Shown: one piece after another, positions 45,510-49,366 of the stretch
Layout: every line of letters begins with the position of its first letter
How positions within the stretch are numbered: the stretch's first letter is position 1
DNA from: Candidatus Methylopumilus sp.
GTDB taxonomy: Bacteria; Pseudomonadota; Gammaproteobacteria; Burkholderiales; Methylophilaceae
Direction of reading: 5' to 3'
Assembly (NCBI GenBank): GCA_009693175.1
Contig: SHXT01000008.1
Span: 1-49,366, forward strand
Length of the DNA stretch: 49,366 nt
Translations under genes and position numbers: made by a program
The notes under the pieces: generated by a model
The model's database searches: none
What the model saw: only the letters and a program-made list of their open reading frames with translations
What the model was told of the DNA's origin: nothing

Positions 45510-46247
45510 TTAGAACTCATACTCTAATTGCATGCGAGATGTATAGTTAGGTGCAGCATCATTCACACCATATAAAAGAGCTGCATTATATTTAAATTTT
45601 TGGGCTGCACCTATATTAATTTTTCCAAATACAGCAGGGCCCCATCGATGATTTTGATTCTTGTATTTATCCCAGTCATTCCACTCACCTAATTCTCCAA
45701 ACCCCTGCAAACCAAATTCAAATTCTTTGCGATATCTATATTTTGTTTGAAATTGATATCCTAATTCTGTAATACGTTTTTCATGTTTTGGATTAGGTCC
45801 AAATTCACGCTCAAATAAAAAATTGGCATTTAATTGCACACGATTTATATCTGTTTGAAATAATGGGCCAAGTTTTAATTCATAAGGATTGTGTTTTTGC
45901 AAAGGCGCCTCAATTTCTGTGATCATACCAACCTCAAAAAGGTATTTACCCGTTTCAGTAAATTGAAATTTATTTTCCCATTCGGCAATCGTTAAACCAT
46001 GTCCACCTTCTTTTTCTCTCATTGCATATACCTCTGTAAACCAATAATCTGTTGGCGAATACCCCAAGCCTAATTTCGATACATTTTTACGCACCCCCGA
46101 ATCATTTTTCGATGTGCCATATTTAAAATCAATTTCTCTTTCACCTTTAGTAATTACAGGTAAATACATGTAATCTGCTGGGCCCGAAAAAACTTTAGCG
46201 CTTGCAAGCAAAGTGAACGCTAATGCTAATTTTAACTTACTTAACAA
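45510..46247 (-). CDS. Putative outer-membrane protein, partner of the cupredoxin
   Basis: The 245-residue protein has a signal peptide (about 1-21, ending VFSG). It then shows alternating-hydrophobicity strands with many Tyr, Phe and Trp, and a terminal MQLEYEF ending in Phe, all features of an outer-membrane beta-barrel. I do not recognise a named family with certainty. It overlaps the cupredoxin gene by 11 bases and would share its Fur-controlled transcript. A role at the outer membrane in metal handling is an inference from this context only. Confidence 0.65.
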   Translation of the reverse strand: MLSKLKLALAFTLLASAKVFSGPADYMYLPVITKGEREIDFKYGTSKNDSGVRKNVSKLGLGYSPTDYWFTEVYAMREKEGGHGLTIAEWENKFQFTETGKYLFEVGMITEIEAPLQKHNPYELKLGPLFQTDINRVQLNANFLFEREFGPNPKHEKRITELGYQFQTKYRYRKEFEFGLQGFGELGEWNDWDKYKNQNHRWGPAVFGKINIGAAQKFKYNAALLYGVNDAAPNYTSRMQLEYEF

Positions 46248-46557
46248 TCACTTCTCCTTTAGCGGTTTTTGGATGTAATTCTCCATGAAACTCGTAGCGA
46301 CCAGGCTTTAAAGGTCCTATATATAAATCAGATGTCGAATTAGCAGGAATAATTTTTTCACGCGCTAAATCATAACTTTCAAATTCTTCAGGCGTATTGT
46401 CTTTATTAATCAAGATTAATTTTATCTTTTTATCTGCAGGTATTTCAATGGCACTTGGCTGCATTTGATGGTTTTCAATGGTCAATGTAACCTCCTGTTC
46501 AGCACTGAATACCAAGTTTGATAATAATAAACTAGCTGTAAATATTAGTTTTTTCAT
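46237..46557 (-). CDS. Periplasmic cupredoxin-like protein, EfeO-N/FTR1-associated type
   Basis: The 106-residue protein has a signal peptide (about 1-18, ending VFSA) and one cupredoxin-fold domain with IENHQMQPSAIEIPADKKI and PEEFESYDLAREKII. It has no cysteine, so it is not a blue type-1 copper protein; this pattern is typical of the EfeO-type domain found with iron permease systems. A clear Fur box sits 33 bases upstream, so expression in iron limitation is likely. No FTR1 permease is in the window. Confidence 0.82.
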   Translation of the reverse strand: MKKLIFTASLLLSNLVFSAEQEVTLTIENHQMQPSAIEIPADKKIKLILINKDNTPEEFESYDLAREKIIPANSTSDLYIGPLKPGRYEFHGELHPKTAKGEVIVK

Positions 46558-46589
46558 ATTTTTTCTTTAAATTTTAAGATTTTCTAAAT

Positions 46590-46608
46590 GAGAATGATTA
46601 TCATTATA
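46590..46608. promoter_or_regulatory. Fur box
   Basis: GAGAATGATTATCATTATA matches the classical 19-base Fur consensus (GATAATGATAATCATTATC) at 16 of 19 positions. It lies just upstream of the cupredoxin gene on the minus strand. Iron-loaded Fur would repress the cupredoxin and outer-membrane-protein pair. Confidence 0.82.
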
Positions 46609-46663
46609 ATTTAGAAATAAAATTATGTCAAAAAAATTAAGATTTTTTTAAAGAAGAGAGTGA

Positions 46664-46699
46664 TAAAAAAATAGCTAAAAGTGATTAACTTTTAGCTAT
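46664..46699 (-). terminator. Intrinsic terminator after the SoxYZ-like gene
   Basis: ATAGCTAAAAGT and ACTTTTAGCTAT form a perfect 12-base-pair stem with a five-base loop, followed by a T-run on the minus strand. It begins 26 bases after the SoxYZ-like stop and separates that gene from the Fur-controlled pair. Confidence 0.83.
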
Positions 46700-46725
46700 A
46701 AATCAGAACTAGTAAATGGATCAGG

Positions 46726-47499
46726 CTAATTCGTTAACGAATTTTTATTTAAATACTGCTTACCTTGTGTGTCGATGGCAATTACTTTTAAACTACCTTT
46801 AATTTTTTGCGTATCAAATACAAAATAGGGATTTTCCGACGTACTACCGCCACCAAAGTCTGCGCTCCAAATTTCTTTTTCGTCATCTGTCACACTCACA
46901 GAAGTAAGATGCCACTCAGGCAAAATATAGAGCCCAGTATAATTAGTTAAATTAGCTTGAAAACCATTGTGTTGAGGATGTTTAATAAATACAGAGGCTC
47001 TCGTATCAGTGTTTAAAACCTTCATTGTGCCGACTTCTTTTAAAACGGCATCCGCGTCATAAGTTACCCCAGCAGAACATCCACCAGCAGAACGAATCGC
47101 AACTTGGTTATAGAAAAATTTACCATTCTCATCTTCTGCAATCACATCTACAAAACTATCTTGTTCCATTCTGATATTTGTTTCAAATTTAAAGGGAGCC
47201 ACCTTTGGATGCATGGTGAGCGCTAATGATCCGATACCTGGTAATTGATGTGGGTTCCCTTCTACAACAACTGAAATATTTTTATATTTCTTATTCACAG
47301 TAAATTTAAAAGGCACTTGAGTTCCATCGAGTCCTCTTTTGGCGACATCAAATATAATGTCATCCGATTTCATGAGTGTCTTACCTTTAAAGTATTTGTC
47401 TACAACACCTTCTAAAAGATTAGGTGTCTCAGCTTTTACAATATTTGCTATCAAACTTATAGCTAACAGTAAAATAACTAAAAAGTAACTTTTTTTCAT
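46726..47499 (-). CDS. Quinoprotein-dehydrogenase-associated SoxYZ-like carrier
   Basis: The 257-residue exported protein fuses SoxY-like and SoxZ-like domains. After a signal peptide (about 1-23) the SoxY part ends in SAGGCSAG, with the cysteine that carries substrates in SoxY proteins. The SoxZ-like part follows (KVLNTDTRASVFIKHPQHNG and later the GGGSTSENPYFVF segment). Proteins of this type occur with PQQ alcohol dehydrogenases in methylotrophs, where their role is unknown. Here it is 12 kb from xoxF with its own terminator. Confidence 0.87.
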   Translation of the reverse strand: MKKSYFLVILLLAISLIANIVKAETPNLLEGVVDKYFKGKTLMKSDDIIFDVAKRGLDGTQVPFKFTVNKKYKNISVVVEGNPHQLPGIGSLALTMHPKVAPFKFETNIRMEQDSFVDVIAEDENGKFFYNQVAIRSAGGCSAGVTYDADAVLKEVGTMKVLNTDTRASVFIKHPQHNGFQANLTNYTGLYILPEWHLTSVSVTDDEKEIWSADFGGGSTSENPYFVFDTQKIKGSLKVIAIDTQGKQYLNKNSLTN

Positions 47500-47575
47500 C
47501 CGAAATAACCTTTTTTCAAAAATATAACTTTGTTGTCAACATAAATTTTTATGTAATACAAGTCAAGCAATAAAA

Positions 47576-47857
47576 TTAATAAAGAATCTTATTGATTTGA
47601 TCCGCTAAATTAAAATCTTTATCTGTAATACCTTTTTTATCATGTGTCATCAGCTCAATCACAATTGAGGTGTAGGTAATTTTTAAATCTGGATGGTGAT
47701 CAGAAGTATCAGCTAACTTAGCAATTTGATTGGCTATATCAATCGCTTGATTAAAATTTTGCGTCTTAATCGTTTTTTTAATACACGGTGATTCATAAGT
47801 CCATCCATCTAATTGGCTTCTCAACTTCTTTTGAATTTTTTCAATAGTATAAATCAT
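47576..47857 (-). CDS. phhB: 4a-hydroxytetrahydrobiopterin dehydratase (PCD/DCoH family)
   Basis: Pterin-4a-carbinolamine dehydratase recycles pterin cofactors. The 93-residue protein keeps the active-site motif SDHHPDLKITYTSIVIEL and LDGWTYE near the N terminus. A phenylalanine hydroxylase gene is not present here, so the partner is unknown; in methylotrophs some PCD-like proteins have been linked to pterin C1 carriers. It is 12 bases downstream of the trypsin-like protease gene. Confidence 0.92.
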   Translation of the reverse strand: MIYTIEKIQKKLRSQLDGWTYESPCIKKTIKTQNFNQAIDIANQIAKLADTSDHHPDLKITYTSIVIELMTHDKKGITDKDFNLADQINKILY

Positions 47858-47869
47858 GATGTATCTTAA

Positions 47870-48874
47870 TTATTTAGTTTGCTTTTCTAATGCGTTATAT
47901 TCGTCTTCATCAATATTTTTTACAGCATCTTTAATTTTTTGAAAAGAAGTAAGGTCTTTTTCTTTAAACGCTAATTGAGCTAATAAGACTAATGCATCTA
48001 GATGCCTTGAATTTATTTGTGTGGCTTTAGATAAATGTAATTTTGCATGTGAAAGATCATTCGACTCATATTCTGAAACACCTAAAAAATACCAGCTGTC
48101 TGAATTATTCGATTCCAATGTTGACCACTCAGAAGCCAGTCTTTTAAGTTCAAGCCAATCGTGATTTTGATAAGGGATCACAACGCGCATAAAGTAAGGT
48201 CTTTTAGTTTCTTCCAGCGCCCAAAAGGGAACTTCATTGGTATTTAACGTAAAAACTTCTTTACTCTTCATGGTATTTTTTATCCATTCCACCGGCATGC
48301 TATAAAAATAACCTTGCGGTCCAGGACTCTTAAAACTTGTGATGCCAATTAAATTAAATTGCTGATCAAACAATGCGCCTCCACTTGAGCCTAAGCCAAA
48401 TGAAGCCGACGTTCGAATAATAAAACTTCCATCGAATGGATAAATTGCTTTAACACTTCCAAAAGAAGATTGTGGCACATTAAATCCAATGGGATAACCT
48501 ACAGAAAATACCTCTTCTTCGTATTTTAAAGTTGAGCTATCTCTCATCTTGACTGGCTTAAATGGTAATGGGTCAAACTTAAGCATACATAAATCATGCT
48601 TCCAATCTGCTTTAATAGCGGTTGGCTTAAAAGCATCACCGTTTTTATTGATACTCACACCTTTGGTATTAGCTAAGATGTGGCAATTCGTTGCAACGTA
48701 CTCAGGGGTAATGACAACACCCGTTCCAGTCCCGGTACTTCCATGATCTAACTCTGAAGATATCTGAACCATCGAGTCATGAAGAAGAAGCTGATGCTCG
48801 ATGTCAGGTTGCGCAATACTTATGTTAACCACGCATAATAATGCAATACCACATAAAACTACTTGAGTGTTCAT
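47870..48874 (-). CDS. Secreted trypsin-like serine protease with TPR tail
   Basis: The 334-residue protein has a signal peptide (from MNTQVVLCGIALLC) and a trypsin-like domain. The catalytic residues are His in VATNCHILA, Asp in DWKHDLCMLKF and Ser in FGLGSSGGALFD. There is no PDZ domain, so it is not a DegP/HtrA. The last ~110 residues look like TPR-type helices (WYFLGVSEYESNDLSHAKLH). The ATG at 48872-48874 was chosen: it starts a signal peptide and avoids overlap with the next gene, whereas the frame runs on to 49000. Substrate unknown. Confidence 0.88.
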   Translation of the reverse strand: MNTQVVLCGIALLCVVNISIAQPDIEHQLLLHDSMVQISSELDHGSTGTGTGVVITPEYVATNCHILANTKGVSINKNGDAFKPTAIKADWKHDLCMLKFDPLPFKPVKMRDSSTLKYEEEVFSVGYPIGFNVPQSSFGSVKAIYPFDGSFIIRTSASFGLGSSGGALFDQQFNLIGITSFKSPGPQGYFYSMPVEWIKNTMKSKEVFTLNTNEVPFWALEETKRPYFMRVVIPYQNHDWLELKRLASEWSTLESNNSDSWYFLGVSEYESNDLSHAKLHLSKATQINSRHLDALVLLAQLAFKEKDLTSFQKIKDAVKNIDEDEYNALEKQTK

Positions 48875-48896
48875 ATTAATATTTTTTACCAAAAAA

Positions 48897-49157
48897 TTAA
48901 GTCGCTGGTGATGCTGGTGCTTTTCTACCTGGTGCTGCAGGAGGTGTATAGCCAGCAATACGGCACTGAATACCTTCAATGAGCTTACCTTTTGCACCAT
49001 GCTGAATGACTGTACATGTTTGGATAAGGTTTTTGGATGCTAATTCAGAAATAGTTTTTCTGACTTCTTTAATATCAAGGCCTGTATCTTTAACGATTTC
49101 ATGATCAATTTTTTGACCGTATTTTTTTAAATATTTTAAAACGACTTCTGTTGTCAT
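48897..49157 (-). CDS. Small winged-helix DNA-binding protein
   Basis: The 86-residue protein is mostly one winged-helix domain: VLKYLKKYGQKIDHEIVK, then DIKEVRKTISELASKNLIQ as the recognition helix and wing. A Pro/Ala-rich tail (YTPPAAPGRKAPASPAT) follows. It looks like the small regulators seen near rpoD and tRNA genes in betaproteobacteria. The target is unknown. It stands between the CAU tRNA and the protease gene. Confidence 0.75.
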   Translation of the reverse strand: MTTEVVLKYLKKYGQKIDHEIVKDTGLDIKEVRKTISELASKNLIQTCTVIQHGAKGKLIEGIQCRIAGYTPPAAPGRKAPASPAT

Positions 49158-49179
49158 ATATCTATCCCTTAAGTTAATT

Positions 49180-49256
49180 TGGTGGGCCCACCTGGACTCG
49201 AACCAGGGACCAAAGGATTATGAGTCCTCTGCTCTAACCAACTGAGCTATAGGCCC
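49180..49256 (-). tRNA. tRNA with CAU anticodon, probably tRNA-Ile2 (lysidine-modified)
   Basis: A 77-base cloverleaf starts GGGCCTATAGCTCAGTTGG and ends GGTTCGAGTCC...CCA, with CCA encoded. The anticodon loop reads CTCATAA, so the anticodon is CAU. The acceptor stem has C4-G69 and C5-G68, pairs that TilS uses to recognise tRNA-Ile2 in E. coli, whereas elongator tRNA-Met has U4-A69 and A5-U68. This makes tRNA-Ile2 more likely than tRNA-Met, but gene-finding by anticodon alone would say Met. Confidence 0.93.
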
Positions 49257-49267
49257 TATGGATGGGT

Positions 49268-49366
49268 TTATTCTTTACTGTTTTCTAAGAAACTACGTAA
49301 TCTTTCTGAGCGCGTTGGGTGCCTTAGTTTTCTTAAAGCCTTCGCTTCAATTTGCCTAATACGTTC
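49268..49366 (-). CDS. rpoD: RpoD (sigma-70), C-terminal end only
   Basis: The last 32 codons read [27 protein letters not shown], the region 4.2 tail of the main sigma factor that contacts the -35 element. The rest lies beyond the window edge. It is upstream of the CAU tRNA on the same strand. Confidence 0.95.
   Translation of the reverse strand, partial: ERIRQIEAKALRKLRHPTRSERLRSFLENSKE

Noticed and set aside
48875-49000. Extension of the protease frame to 49000
   Set aside because: It overlaps the winged-helix gene by about 100 bases and has a His/Gln-rich segment unlike a signal peptide; the internal ATG gives one.
1-49366. CRISPR array, prophage or insertion sequence
   Set aside because: No regularly spaced repeats, transposase, integrase or phage structural genes were seen; the only decayed genes are the fds remnants.

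Overview
This window is a chromosomal segment from a low-GC, gene-dense, small-genome-type bacterium. The best fit is a planktonic betaproteobacterial methylotroph of the order Methylophilales (OM43 / 'Ca. Methylopumilus'-like). The reasons are a lanthanide-type methanol dehydrogenase cluster (xoxF, xoxJ, xoxG), a SoxYZ-like carrier of the quinoprotein-associated type, a three-gene transhydrogenase, a complete run of dcw cell-wall genes, very short intergenic gaps and AT-rich third positions. The taxonomic placement is inferred from gene content, not from a phylogeny. No insertion sequence, prophage or CRISPR array was seen. No gene-free stretch exceeds about 300 bases; the longest is the 284-base gap between xoxF and the next gene.

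Layout. (1) 1-10743, minus strand: the division/cell-wall operon mraZ-rsmH-ftsL-ftsI-murE-murF-mraY-murD-ftsW-murG, with adjacent or overlapping genes throughout and murG cut by the window edge. MraZ-box-like repeats and a strong terminator separate it from rnpB (RNase P RNA). (2) 11293-13165, minus: pyrC and rsmI. (3) 13276-17659, plus: a BON-domain lipoprotein, trxA, rho, rpmE and a GT39-type membrane glycosyltransferase. (4) 17675-18627, minus: the wreck of an NAD-linked formate dehydrogenase operon. The start of fdsG is joined to the end of fdhD, fdsB and fdsA are gone, fdhD carries a frameshift and a stop, and a small fdsD is still open. (5) 18722-23720, plus: a different molybdopterin oxidoreductase (candidate FDH4-type formate dehydrogenase) followed by moaA, mobA and moeA, which make its cofactor. 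(6) 23833-26866, plus: peroxiredoxin, PhoH-type ATPase and an LplT-like transporter.

(7) 26878-34631, minus: a continuous energy block of pntB, pntAB, pntAA, ndh, xoxG, xoxJ and xoxF. Methanol is oxidised in the periplasm by XoxF, electrons pass to cytochrome XoxG, and NDH-2 and the proton-translocating transhydrogenase balance NADH and NADPH. A strong terminator sits between xoxF and xoxJ, and paired inverted repeats lie in the probable xoxF leader. (8) 34916-40263: a proline iminopeptidase, a YihY membrane protein fused to a cyclic-nucleotide-binding-like domain, a TPR/2-oxoglutarate-oxygenase-like protein, a YqhA-family protein and a RodZ-like protein. (9) 40287-41361: a UmuD/LexA-type self-cleaving protein with an unusual basic, ribbon-helix-helix-like N terminus, whose start codon lies inside a 37-base perfect palindrome, divergent from the HU gene. 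This is the best candidate for an under-described regulatory system here.

(10) 41509-49366: a pentapeptide-repeat protein, an SDR, an AlkA-like glycosylase, a second GT39 enzyme, a Fur-box-controlled cupredoxin with an outer-membrane-like partner, the SoxYZ-like carrier, a pterin dehydratase, a trypsin-like protease with a TPR tail, a small winged-helix protein, a CAU-anticodon tRNA (probably tRNA-Ile2) and the 3' end of rpoD.
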